Below are positions 12,230-23,370 of a DNA stretch of 64,000 bases, piece by piece (position 1 is the stretch's first letter; the number at the start of each line of letters is the position of its first letter). Origin of the DNA: Syngnathus acus (Eukaryota; Chordata; Actinopteri; Syngnathiformes; Syngnathidae); contig NC_051095.1 of NCBI RefSeq assembly GCF_901709675.1, positions 4,461,956 through 4,525,955 on the forward strand. Direction: 5' to 3'. Under the pieces are notes generated by a model. That model was not told the origin of the DNA. It did no database searches and saw only the letters and a program-made list of their open reading frames with translations. Both the position numbers and the translations under genes were made by a program.

Positions 12230-12835
12230 CTCTGTGGCTGTCACAGGTCATATTGACCCATTTAAAACAAGTATCTACTGGAGACTCAGATATAAAAAAA
12301 AAATATTTGGGATTTTTGTTTTACAATGATCCCTCGCTACTTTGCGTTTCGTTTATCGGTTTCACTACATCGCGATTTTTTTTCCAAATTGAAAAAACAT
12401 TTAAAAGTCAAAATAAAACTTCTAAATTGAGGAAACGTGTCCTAACCTTTAGGACAATGTAGTATTGCTTCAAATGTTCGTTTACATTTTTTTAGAAGTC
12501 CGTTTTCGCGTGTTAGCACTATCGCGAATTAGCATCTTTCCGTTAACTCGTTAGCCTGCCCAGTGCTCCTTATTGGTGACCGTACTTCGCGGATTTCACT
12601 TATCGCGGGTAGTTTTTGGAACCAATTATCCGCGATAAACGAGGGGTTACTTCCTTTCTGATGATTAAACATAACCAGGGTCCAAATGACCCAGGGACAT
12701 TTGACTGTTCTTTATATTCCATAATGTGTACCAAAGGGCAAAAATGAGGAACTTAACCGTAATTTTGACCCAGTCAAAATATTTCAGAAGCAAATGAACC
12801 GCCCCGGGTCAAACGGACCCAGGAACGTTAACAGA
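12230..12835. repeat. GGTCA-rich dispersed repeat, split by a MITE
   Basis: The left part has CACAGGTCATATTGACCCAT. The right part has AGGGTCCAAATGACCCAGGG, TTTTGACCCAGTCAAAA and CGGGTCAAACGGACCCAGG. The MITE at 12328-12650 lies between them. The family resembles fish repeats built on alternating GGGTCA/TGACCC. Confidence 0.45.
12328..12650. mobile_element. MITE with 'gcgataaacgaggg' ends, inserted in an older repeat
   Basis: The left end ATGATCCCTCGCTACTTTGC and the right end TCCGCGATAAACGAGGGGTT are diverged inverted ends of a family frequent in fish genomes (ATCGCGATAAACGAGGGATT). The interior repeats phrases such as TTCACTTATCGCGG and GCGAATTAGC. It interrupts the GGTCA-rich repeat that covers 12230-12830. 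Confidence 0.65.
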
Positions 12836-14369
12836 GGGACGACAGTCGTGTCAGCTGGACCACCGCCGTAAAATTGTCACACTCCACATCCGGCTCTTTC
12901 CGTTAACAATTGCTCCCGACTTTGCCCCGCTCGATGGAACGTGACACTGGAGGAATTGTGTATGCGGGGCCCCCTGGATTATATTGGCACACTGGAACAG
13001 GTGGCCTTTTTATTGGCTGTGTGATAGTGACTCTCGTGCTGCCTTTGAAACCGGATGCAGAGCTACGAAAAGACACGAGGGTGGTTGTCGGGGGGACCTT
13101 CTGCTTGGACTCAATTGAAACGTGAGAATGCAGCGCGAGGTGCTACGACGACTGCTAAGGCGGCAGAAAAATATGCACATTGTCCGGCTGTCTGCCTGGC
13201 GACAAGCCCGGAAAGTAACACAAGCAAGTCATGCGAGGAACATTGCAGTCAACAATAACACGTAAGCGGCCTAAAAAGAGTGCAAATAACAGGAAGAAGA
13301 AGTTGAGGCAGCATTGTGACTCACAATTTGTATTTCTTGCCCTTTGAAGTGTTCCAAATATCCTTTGGCAAAAATGAAATTAAGGATGACTGACTCATGT
13401 GCGTCTCTTATTATTTTATTTTTTTACTCGGGGCTAAATTGGCAAACTTAACAAATATTGACGTCTTTAATGCTACTTTAAGGAACATTTTATTTCAATA
13501 CATTTGTGAGTGTGTGTTTGTTTTGTTTTTTTTTACTAAATTTGCCATTAACTTAGCTTTCAAGAGTCAATATAGTCATTAAAGGAATGATATGCTGTCA
13601 AAATAATACCAAACTACTTATTTTGGAGTGAAATGGGTGTGACTGTCTTTCTGAGTGACGTAAAAGTGAGCCAATGAGGACGAAGAGCTAGCTGGCTGTT
13701 AGCTAGCTAAACTTTTAGCCACCGTGTTTGTAATGTGAAGGTGTCAGTTGTTCGGAAGGTCACATGAGAATGTGCTTATTGTATTTTGTCACAATTTTTT
13801 TAATACCAATATCCAGTAACGAATAATTCAAAATATAATTATGATAATATCTGCTGTAGTGAACTCGTAACATGTGAAGTAGCGAGGGATGACTTGTATT
13901 CCCAAACAATGGCTGCTTTCTCTTGGCTATTTATTCCAAAAGTTGTCAGCGGATCTAAGATTCTATCTCAGGACCCGATATTGCTAAACGGTGCCACAAT
14001 CCTCCTTTTCTCATTCCTTTAGTCACGGATGACCTTAAAAGTTCTCAGTGAAGGTTGTTGGACCCGTGACAGCCCTTCAAGTTAAATTAAGAGATGAAGA
14101 AAGTTTTTTAGTGGCGCGATGAAGGCTTGGGGAGTTTTTTTTTTGTTTTTTTTGTCATGCTCCAGTGCCACGCTTGTGCCCAGAAGCCCAAAGGAAAAGT
14201 CTATCTGTAAATATGTTGAGTTACTTTCACCGTGTCAGCTCAGAAAATGTCAAAGTGTGTCTATGTTGTCGAAACGAAATCAATTGAATTTTGATAATAG
14301 GGCAGCTAAGGGGCAATGGTGCCTAAATGTGCTTCAATAACTTTACAGTTTTCTGTCAAAGTGTTCTTG
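12836..14369. other. Intergenic, no gene seen
   Basis: 12840-13260 is CpG-bearing, with short overlapping frames at 12910-13125 and 13055-13258 and no family resemblance. 13390-13860 is AT-rich, with GCTAGCT palindromes (13690-13710). Confidence 0.45.
13866..13895. mobile_element. End fragment of the 'tccctcgctacttc' MITE family
   Basis: GTGAAGTAGCGAGGGATGAC is the inverted form of the left end found at 12328. The partner end is not visible nearby, so this is a terminal scrap, or the rest has diverged beyond recognition. Confidence 0.45.
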
Positions 14370-14700
14370 GACTGGACGGGAATGACGCCACGGGTCAACC
14401 TCCATCTACTCGATGAATATTTATTCGGCCCATTCAAGAAGAAAAGTCTGAAAAATCAATAGAGTCGGCGGGTGTGTAAAGAATAAATGTGTCACCACCT
14501 CTCCGTCTTTATTGCGGCGCCTCAATCCAAATAAAACATTTTTTTTTTTCCTTATTCCGTCTTCTGTCACTTTGCCGCTCTTCGGAGACCCGGCGAACGA
14601 ATGTGACGCTCTTATAACTCGATTCCGCGGGTGTGCCGGGAATAAGCGGCGTTCTACTACAGCTAAATCAACATCAGACGCTGGTTTAGTCCTCGGGGTG
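14370..14700. promoter_or_regulatory. Candidate conserved non-coding element
   Basis: GATGAATATTTATTCGGCCC, AAGAATAAATGTGTCACC and TTTATTGCGGCGCCTCAAT, followed by a CpG-rich stretch to 14660. No coding sense. Homeodomain and FOX-like motifs are present. Confidence 0.25.
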
Positions 14701-15379
14701 GTGTGGGGTGGGGGGGTGCTGGAATAAGGGCTTGTGCCACCAGCCCCCTCAGCTGAATATCCTGTAATGTGTAACTCTTCATTTTTAGTTCCTGACTCTG
14801 GGTGGAAAAAAAAAAAGGATTGCCTTGTACTCTAAAAAAAGACCAAAAAAGTGCAAGACCAACAGAGGAAAGCAGTGTAAGCTGTTAATGCTACGCTAAT
14901 CCCCGACTAAAAACGTCTGAAGGTAATGGAGGGAACTCAATAGCTATCAGAATAGGAAGAGTGAGAAAGAGAAAGTGAAACTAAAACAGCACGCTAAAAG
15001 CATCCCGCTTAAAACGACACAGTTCAGATTGAGATTCTCCCATCCCAGTGAAATTATTTTTAAAATGGTAAATAATAATCATGACAATAATAATAATAAT
15101 AAAGAGCTCGCAAATTTACAAAGCGTTGCTTTTTTTTTTTTAATTTGAGTTGCAAGATGAAGTTTCAAGTTTTAGACAAACTGCTGATTGAGTGGAGTAA
15201 AAAATAAAGGAGCATTTAAGGTCGTGTGATGCTCTCACCAATGGGAAAGGAGAACCACAGTTGATATTTGCTTTTGGACAAATTGAATCAAGGGAATTAG
15301 CACTCAAGGGCTCCTCGGAGTCCCTGCGCGTCAAAGACAACGCAGCTCCAGTTTTCAGACTGGAATGAAATAGCAGAAA

Positions 15380-15420
15380 CCCAAGCGAGGATGCATGAAT
15401 ATTCATGAGCGACACAACAA
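15380..15420. promoter_or_regulatory. POU-type palindrome
   Basis: CATGAATATTCATG (15394-15407) is a perfect 14-base palindrome close to the palindromic POU-dimer element ATGCATATGCAT. It lies in unique sequence. Confidence 0.35.
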
Positions 15421-15716
15421 ACTGTGAAAACGGCTTTGTTAGTGAAACCAATTCCCCGGCCCTCCAGAGGGGGCTTGGACAGCAGCCTGCGGAGATGTTT
15501 GCCACACCGGTGGCGGAGAAAGATGCTAAAAATGCTGGCAAACGAGGGCTAGCACATGGCTGAGATGTTGTTTACCTCCTTGCCTGACTTCAAAGCCACT
15601 GAAACTCACTTTTGCTCTTATTTGCTCAAGGGCTCCCCCTGCTGCTACTGTGAACTTTTATTTAAACATTCAGAGCAGGTGGAAGACGGGCTTGTGTGCA
15701 TGCGTGCGTATTACAT

Positions 15717-15762
15717 CATATTATATTATATTATATTATATTATATTATATTATATTATATA
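15717..15762. repeat. (TTATA)n pentanucleotide microsatellite
   Basis: About nine uninterrupted TTATA units. AT-rich sequence with TATATT runs follows to 15845. Confidence 0.95.
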
Positions 15763-15845
15763 CCTCATAGATCACATTCTATTATTATATTTCATATATA
15801 TTATATTTAAAGATGAATATATGTATAAATATATATATGATGACA

Positions 15846-17034
15846 TATTGTAGTTTATACGGGGAGCCTCGTAGCGCAACCAAGCTGTTAGGTCACTGGC
15901 AAAAGTGGATTAGGTGCCACAATAACGCTGATGCAGCATGCCAGAGATAAGGCTTTTGCCAGAACGGAGAGAAGAAGGGTCTGGTGGGATTCTAACAATT
16001 GCAATGCCAGTATCCAACCTTTCCCCCCAACCAACCTTTATTTTTAAAGTCTCCATGCTTGAGTTCCTTCCCACTTGCAAAGGATGGCTAGTTACTTGCA
16101 ATTGCTCCTTTTCTACCAGCTTTTGTGCAAAAATTAAAGCAAGGGGTCAAAGGTCACCCATCTGGTGCCACTCTGCCTTCATCTTCTACAGTGTATCAAC
16201 ACCTAACACACCCAGAATGCTTAAAATCTAATGACTTCACAAAGGAGGCGGTGAAAAAAAAACAAATGCTGATTTTACGCTATTTGCATTTCCTCTTAAC
16301 GTATCCGAGGTCAACGCCACAGTGACGCCTCTAATCCCGTATGTGAACGTGAGCTGCAGCCAGTGTATTAGTATTAGCTCTCGCATGCCGGCGAGCATGA
16401 CAGCTAGCTAATGGCTTTGTCACAAAGGGGGTGCAGAGTTTAGACGCCGCCATAATCGGGATCTCAATAAGCGCGTCGCTCCGACGTCACAGGTGGCGTC
16501 GTCGTGACATACTTCGTCAAACACCAGAACGCTAATCCTGGTTGTGCATCGGCATGACCATTTCCGAAAAAAGTTTCACGCAGTAAAAGAACCCCGTAAA
16601 TCAAGTTCCCACTATACGTCAAATAAACAATGATAGTTGAAGTCAGCTCTCAAGCTCCCCCTGGAGTTGGCGAGCGCCATTGAGATTCCCGCCGCCGCCA
16701 CGGCGGCTTCACTCGCTTCGCGATGAGGCAAACAAGCATTCGAAGCCATGTCAACATGGCCGCCAGCACTGCTATCAAGGTCCCGAGTCATTCTGCGACC
16801 CTCCAAATGATCAAGCTCCCTTTTTACTTTCTTCTTTTCCCCCTCGCCGCTTTAATGTGAAGCAGCGGCCGGCTTAATGATCCGTCCCCTCACATCGGGT
16901 GGCGAGTGGAAAGAAAGGGAGAAAGCTCAAATCGTTGCACGAATCAAAATCAGCACAGCTACAAAAAATAAAAATAAGGAGGGGGGGGTAGTGGACAGAG
17001 AATTCTTGTTGTCACTGTCATGAACACCAACCTC
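15846..17034. other. Intergenic, no gene seen
   Basis: Unique sequence with a CpG-rich patch (16440-16520, containing GACGTCACAGG, a CRE-like site). A CTCF-like core on the minus strand is at 16654-16667. Confidence 0.45.
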
Positions 17035-17130
17035 TGAGAAACTAATTAGCATATTTCCCATTAATGGGAACAAAAGTTGTTTTGCCCAAGTTGTCCAACT
17101 GCAGTAAATTCTGTAATTATGCGCCTTTTC
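17035..17130. promoter_or_regulatory. Candidate element with a 16-bp homeodomain palindrome
   Basis: AACTAATTAGCATATTTCCC runs into TTCCCATTAATGGGAA (17055-17070), a perfect 16-base palindrome centred on ATTAAT. TGTAATTATGCGCC follows at about 17115. Paired homeodomain binding is plausible. Confidence 0.35.
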
Positions 17131-17629
17131 TTGTTATTCTTGTTTGCGAAAATTGGAAAGTCACAATGAACAATATTCGCTGGATTTATGAGCAAGAGGC
17201 GGGAACTCTGCTTGTAAGCTGATAAAGGAACAAGCTGAGCTGGTTTGGGTCATTCCAGACTTTTAATGGTAATAGGGGAGCATTTATATGAACTTGAAGA
17301 CGGGCTTTGTGCCTTCTACTGGAAAAGTGAAGGAAAACAATCATAAAAAATTCTTGTTAGACGCACTCCAGTACCTCGCAGCTGGAGCGTTAGATTTTTA
17401 TGAAGCTCAACATCATGTCAATTGTTTATATTTGAACTAGAAGGCTTTGTTTTTTTGCGAGTGTGTGTGTGTTAAAGTAAAGACGCACGTCAAAACGAGG
17501 GCGCTATTGAACTTAGCGTGACTCCGCTTCTTCCGAACGGCGGGGGGAAACGAGAGGGGATTTTTCGACGCTAACCCACCCGCATCGATCCAGATCAAGC
17601 TCGGGCAGAAAAGCGGCGGGCGTTGGGAG

Positions 17630-17830
17630 CCGAGTCGTCTTTGATCAAACAGTGGTCATGACTTCTTGGAGAAGCGGCGAGCTCCTTACTAGAGTCTGGG
17701 AACAGCGCGGAGGTCCCATAAGGGATTACAGCTGAGTATGCCTATTATGGGCTGGACGCTGAGGGACTCCGGGGTACAATCGGAGAGTCTCTGGGGCTCA
17801 AAGTTGCCTTTTGTCTCTTTATTTTGGTTT
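17630..17830. promoter_or_regulatory. Candidate conserved non-coding element
   Basis: Unique sequence with TGATCAAACAGTGGTCATGA, GGGATTACAGCTGAGTATG and GGGCTCAAAGTTGCC. It includes TCF/LEF-like (ATCAAA), E-box-like (CAGCTG) and K50 homeodomain (GGATTA) motifs. Confidence 0.25.
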
Positions 17831-18359
17831 TGTAAAACTCTTTGTGACATTAAAGCAACCTGCAAACAGTGTCATAGAATTTAGGGCAAAATCTGATTGG
17901 TCGACAGAATTGGCATTCCTTATTTTTTTTAATGTACGTATTTTAGGCAATGGTTAAGTGATTGTCATTTGCGATTCCAACCGAGAAGTAGAAGTCAAGA
18001 AGGAAGAGGTTGATAAAACTCCTGTGATGGAAGCGCATTAGGAATCCATATTTGAATTTAATGTTTACAAATGTTAATTTCATTCTATGGGATTAAACGC
18101 TGAATATCAATCACCCATCAAAACACATGCTCAGAATTCTTTTTAAAAATTTTTTATTCCTAGTTACGTAGTAATCCAGTAAAAACTAAAAAAAAAAAGT
18201 AAAATTGTCCCCTTCCCACCCAATAAACACTTTTTTCCGGATAAACCAAAGAAATATGTTTTGATAGTCAACGGACAGCAAATGACAAAACAAAAAAGAA
18301 AAACAGATTTTCATTTCTCATCCTGCACTTTGGCAAGTAAACACGTTTCCCTCCTCACA

Positions 18360-19070
18360 CTCTGCTGCCTCGTTACTCGGGCTCTTAATTAAAACCCAGA
18401 CGCTTCTCCTTCAGGCGGTTACCAATACTTGATGCGCAGGATTAGCCGCATTGAAGTCGGACATAATTTGTTTTTAATAAAACATTGGGAGGATTAAGGC
18501 GATGGAGTTTACCGAGATCGGGGCTCCGAGGAGCTACTCGCGAGGCACAAACAAACCCGCCGACGCTTTGGCGGCTTCAATCGGCGTTTAATTGCTCTTA
18601 ATATGCACGCAAATGAAGGTAATTCTTGGGATTTCTCACATAAACGGAGAAAAGACTCTGCAGCCTAATGAAGGACTTACCTGTGTGTTTCTATCCGTTC
18701 CCCTCTAATTTAGGATGCTACGGCTGTGCACGATGTCATTTATTAATTTGTGGCCTTAATTAGGAGTTTTATGGCTTGCCACGGCAGCAAGTGCATAAAA
18801 CAACAGCAACATCACTAACTCAACATGGCAGGCCTGTGGATCACCATCTGCTGCCCAGGATAGCCGCTAATACAGTCACGCTTACTTTTTCACGACAATT
18901 TTTATCGGGAATACCATTGGTAAACTGAGAAGAAGAAGAAAAAAAAAAGTATTTAATTCAAGTACATGCTAATGATAATTCCGGGTTTCATTGCTGATGA
19001 TTGGAAACAAACGCTGAGTTTCATTTGTTAATTGCGCTTCGCGTCGGCTAATGAGGCGACGCCACCAACA
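18360..19070. promoter_or_regulatory. Cluster of candidate conserved non-coding elements
   Basis: The densest such stretch in the window. GGCTCTTAATTAAAACCC, GGATTAGCCGCATTGAAG, CATAATTTGTTTTTAATAAA, GCGTTTAATTGCTCTTAATA, ATGCACGCAAATGAAGG, CATTTATTAATTTGTGGCC, CTTAATTAGG (18755-18764) and CTAATGATAATTCCGGG. There are no dispersed repeats and one short A-run. No coding frame runs through it. Likely enhancers for a developmental gene outside the window (inference). Confidence 0.4.
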
Positions 19071-19099
19071 ACAAAACAACAGCAAAATAAAAAAATAAA

Positions 19100-19440
19100 T
19101 AAAAATGGCCTCTAATTGCACAGCTGGCTATCAAAACCCAGCAGGGAGAGACAATTCGTCCCGCAAGGTTGCCGCGCGGAGCCCGTTCCCCCGATCGATG
19201 CCGGGCTGCCGTGTTTACGTGTTGTTTCTCATCAAGACCCTTCGCCGCCTTGCCGGGCTTTTGTCGCTGAGAATAAACGGTCAGAAGAGCAGCCTGATAA
19301 TTTTGTTAATCCCCTTTTGCCTAAGACCTTGACGAGTTTAATTTGCGGCGATTGTTTGGACGATCAATACGGTGCATTTCAGCTCGGAGAGTGCTTGTCC
19401 CTCATGGCGAGCTGTTTATGGAAGAGCGGATTCAATATTG
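19100..19440. promoter_or_regulatory. Candidate conserved non-coding element
   Basis: CCTCTAATTGCACAGCTGG, GAATAAACGGTCAGAAGAGC, GATAATTTTGTTAATCCCC and GTTTAATTTGCGGCGATTG in CpG-bearing unique sequence. Open frames of 75 and 109 codons overlap here in two frames but resemble no known family and are best seen as by-products of GC content. Confidence 0.35.
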
Positions 19441-19477
19441 AATAGAGTCGTCATATATTTATGAGCCTGACTTCATA

Positions 19478-19940
19478 AATGCTACGTATGCTAACATTAG
19501 CATTTTCTAGCTGCTTCCCCACCTTCACTGACCCACAAATTTACACTTAAAAATATATCACAAAACAGAAATGTCACAGAAAATATATATTTTATGGTTA
19601 GATTGTTGAATATAGTTGTTTTAAAAGTGCTCATGGAGGAAGCCATATTGTTTTTGAGAATCTTCTGTAAAAAAATCAGAGTACAACATCCTCATTTCAA
19701 AGAAATGCTACATATGCTAACGTTAGCATTTTCCCACCGTTTCCCCACCTTCACTGAGCCGGGCCACAAATTTACATATTTAAATATATCACAAAACTGA
19801 AACGTCACCAAAAAAAAAAAAAGACTATTTTATGGTTAGCTCATCAAATATAGAGCTCATGGAGGAAGCCATATTGTTTTTTGGGAATTTTCGGTAAATA
19901 AATCACTTAGCAAGTACAACGTCCTCATTTCAAATTGTTT
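19478..19940. repeat. Tandem duplication of a ~225-bp unit (two copies)
   Basis: Copy 1 starts at 19478 and copy 2 at 19703, both with AAATGCTAC.TATGCTAAC. Shared later strings are TTCCCCACCTTCACTGA, CACAAATTTACA, ATATATCACAAAAC, TTTATGGTTAG, GCTCATGGAGGAAGCCATAT and GTACAAC.TCCTCATTTCAAA. Copies differ by about one base in seven, with small indels. No coding frame is kept. Confidence 0.9.
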
Positions 19941-21649
19941 CCGATGCTTGATTGTGAATTCTTGTCCGCATTGATGTTTTGAAAGCTCAAGTCTCCTGTT
20001 TTGTGTTTTTAATGAAATGTAACCCGGCTGCCGATGCATAACCACATTTGTAGCGAGCAAGTGCGCAAATTAAGCACGCCCGTCGCTCAGACGGCGCTAG
20101 CTCCTAAACGGTATTTGGGGAAATTACTTCACTCGTTTCATTTATGGCCACGCTTTTGTTCACCCGGTGGTAATTGACAGTGATGTAATGAAATTGCAAG
20201 TCCAAATACTGGATGTGTTATTAAAGTCAATAACACAAAATGGAATGCCCCGCTGTGTAGGAGTGTGGGAATACGATTTATAATCTAGTGGAATCCTTAG
20301 GGTAGGGCTTTCCGGATATCTATTGGACTGTCCAAAAAAAGTCTCTGTCTGCGTCCCACTTCAGATTCAAGAAATATTCCAAACAGCACAAGAACATACG
20401 TAAAAAGTCGCTAGCGTTTTTTTGCCATCCCAACGTTGAGCCACAAGCATAATTTTCCATTTATCAGGCTTTTAATCATTTCTCAAACACGGCCCCAATC
20501 AAACGACTCTTTGTAAAATCTCCGGCAGTTAATTAATCGACCCACGGACAGATGAGCTCGCATCAAAAGCCAGAAGACTCGGCTTGTCTTTCAAATGGAA
20601 TCCGAGATGGACTTTGAGCTCTACCTGCAGGATTCCCAAAAAACAGAGATGGTCTCTCTCTAGAGCTCCCTGAAAAACATTTATTAGCTTAACAGAAGAC
20701 TCCAGAGTGGCCGTTGGACGGACGCTAGCGACAACACATTCAACCTTTTCTCCAAATAAAACTTTTAACACCGGACGTCAGCGTAGGTGAAAGTGAGCCT
20801 CGGCGGCAGGTTAAGCGCGATAAGCGAGAATGAGCATATGCCAAGGGGAGCAAGATAATGACCAAAAAATGACTTTCCATCCCTCTGACACAAAAGCGAG
20901 ACAGGTAGAAGGGGCACAGCTGCTGCGGAAGATTAATGGCGCTGCCAGATGTGGGGACTCTGGAGAGGGTGACCAGCCCTTGGTGTCGGGAAAGGACAAA
21001 GCCGGCATGCAGATTACTCGACGGCCTGAGCGCGAATCGGTAAAGATGACAAGCACCGAGTGTCGCAAAAAAAAAAAAACGCTAATAATGATGTCGTTTG
21101 GCGGCGGTGAGACTTAAATCTCCCGCATACACCTCCTAATCCGGAAATAATGAAGCAGCTAGCATTGATGCAAAGAAGATTGACTTTGACTCGGTACTTC
21201 AATTTGCTAAAGCGTTGCAACACACAAAACGCAAATCTCAGAGGAAGGAAAAGAAAAACTCAAGAACGGAAAAGGTTGCCCGCCGCTCCTGACAGCAAAG
21301 AGCGGCGCCACCTACAGTCGGGTCACCGCCGACTCACCTTTAGGTCAACGAGCATCACCGCAAAGCATCAATACGGCAATTTGCTTTGCCATTCCGCCTC
21401 TTATCAAGGTTAAACGGAACAAATCAATCATCCGGTGGGACAAAGAGAGGCTTCTCGTCCCAAAATAAAAAGGTTAGAAGCACTTTTTATTTTTTTTTCA
21501 TTTGGCAAAGTGAGAGCGAGCGAAACCCGAAACAAACACTGTCTGAAAGCCTTCCTGCCAAATGTGCACATTTGAGCGGTCGTTCTCGGGAACAGATAGG
21601 GTTTCAATTACATGCAGTTTGCCCTTGCTTGGGCTATTTCAATATTTTA
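19941..21649. other. Intergenic, no gene seen
   Basis: Unique sequence. GGCAGTTAATTAATCGACCC (20525) is homeodomain-like, and A-runs lie at 21067-21078. Several 60-95 codon frames on both strands (20830-21413) overlap one another and look accidental. CTCF-like core on the minus strand at 21305-21318. Confidence 0.45.
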
Positions 21650-21960
21650 TGTTGATGCATTACCACCGCAGCTCGCCGTCATTCATTTCCATTCAAGGGA
21701 CGACGCTTTGAGGAGAAAATAGGCTCTTTATCGGGGGCCCTGCTCGGTGTTCTATTATTCCGTTTGGATCGTGGAGAACGGAAAATACATAAATTACAAA
21801 CGCGCAATTATTTTTTACGTGGAAATCGCTCATCGCGCGGCTCGCCGCGTATCAACGACACAGCTTGCCAATGTTGCCGTGTAATTGGGGCAAAGCGGCC
21901 GGACGCGGTCATATATTCGTCGGCCATTTTGAAAAAGATGCAGAGCCGCTGACAAGAAGC
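21650..21960. promoter_or_regulatory. Candidate conserved non-coding element
   Basis: TTCATTTCCATTCAAGGG, CTCTTTATCGGGGGCCCTG, ACAAACGCGCAATTATTTTT and CCGTGTAATTGGGGCAAAG in unique, CpG-bearing sequence ending just left of the repeat at 22032. Confidence 0.3.
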
Positions 21961-22031
21961 CTCGGTGACTGTAAAGGTAATGGATGGACCCAATTGAGCC
22001 AAATTGGCAACTCTAAGGGCTTCCTGTAGGA

Positions 22032-22335
22032 CACGGGTGTCAAACACTAGGCCCGAGGGCCAAACACGGCCCGCCACATCATTTTATGAGGCCCGCGAGG
22101 ACAAATCAAATTCATGTCAGTACTAAAATTGTACATTGAGATATTATATAATCTATACCATTCATCTTTTTAAATTATTTGAATATTTTTTACTTGCCTC
22201 AGATTTGAAAACTAGTTATTCATCAATTTGTTGTGTAAGTCTATACTGTATATAATATGAGGCGTTCATACATTTATTTGGGTTGATAGTTATGATGGCC
22301 CTCGGAAGAAAACATGCGGCCCGTGACAAAATGCG
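22032..22335. mobile_element. Same CAGGGGTGTCAAAC-type repeat (copy 1), right end lost
   Basis: It starts CACGGGTGTCAAACACTAGG and shares with the copy at 48610 the strings GGCCCGCCACATCATTTTATG, TATTCATCA.TTTG and CTATACTGTATAT. It ends in ATGCGGCCCGTGACAAAATG, without the terminal GACACCCCTG. It looks truncated or diverged at the right end. Confidence 0.75.
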
Positions 22336-22959
22336 GCTAAAATTTGCAGCTTACAAGTAAAAACAGAGTTTAAAACAACACGTGTCATCACATTTCATCG
22401 ATCATGACCGTTTTTGTTCTTAGCTTGTTGTTTAGAAGAAAACCTTCGACTAAATACGGTTGCTAATATCCTTAAAAGACCAGATGTGTGTGACAATACG
22501 TCACAAGCGTTTCCATCCAGCCTGCGGAATCCAAGTTTGCCGCCGAAGCTCCTTTACGGCAACATAACGCAGATTGATCAGCTGCTCCGCCACTGCAGGC
22601 CCAGGTGTACAAGTAAGGAGTTGTTTTTTTTATATCTGACTTTATGGCGCAGATGCTTGTGCTGAGCTCCACACAAAACCACACTGAAACGAAGGCGCCC
22701 GTCGTCAAACACTCCAGAAATGCAAATAAAAAAAAAAAGAAACGAGAGAGGAGAAAGTCATGAAAAGAACGTTAAAGACCAAGAAGTTTACCCTGGAGGA
22801 AGTTTTAGGCGGTCTAAACTTGACATGAACTCGCCAAACTCTAAGAAGTTTGTGTCTCATTAAAGCTATTAGTACCTCCTCCGAGTAGCAGCTACGCTAG
22901 CGCCTTAGCTAGCGAGTGTACACCCCCCCCCCCTTCTGGAACGGCTCTACTGGAGTGGC

Positions 22960-23370
22960 GCTCTAATCATTGTAATGCATCTCTGTTCTTTTAATTAAGG
23001 GATAATGTCCAATTTCATGACGTTTATGAGGTTGTAACATCCATTAGCCCGCAACAGATGCTGCGGCAGAATAGCTAAGTAGCCTCGAGCTGGGCCGGGC
23101 CGGCGAAGCTGCGTTTCCCGCCGGTTAATTGGTGAAAGACTCTACCGACTTTTTGGATACTCATTTCCCGTCCTCCCGTCTCCGCCCACAGTCTATGTAT
23201 TTATTTATTTTTTATCTACCTCGCTGCCTCAAAGCAGAATTTAAAGCGCGACGGAACTTTCAACAGCTTACGGCCGAGGAACATATAAGTGGCATTTAAA
23301 ATTTGTGATTGCAATTAAACGCGACTTATTCGCAAAAATTAATGTCAAGAGCAGTTCTCATCATTTTTAT
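22960..23370. promoter_or_regulatory. Candidate conserved non-coding elements
   Basis: CTCTAATCATTGTAATGCAT, TTTTAATTAAGGGATAATG (TTAATTAA at 22991-22998), TTTCATGACGTTTATGAGG, then GCCGGTTAATTGGTGAAAG, and at 23280 ATTTGTGATTGCAATTAAAC. Sequence is unique except for a short TTTATTTATT run near 23200. Confidence 0.35.

Noticed and set aside
15140-15541. 133-codon minus-strand frame
   Set aside because: Low similarity to anything known and ends in a poly-T run. It overlaps the POU-like palindrome region, better explained as non-coding.
15856-15900. GGGGAGCCTCGTAGCGCAAC, tRNA- or SINE-like head
   Set aside because: A weak A-box-like string is present but no B box (GGTTCGANTCC) follows at the right distance.
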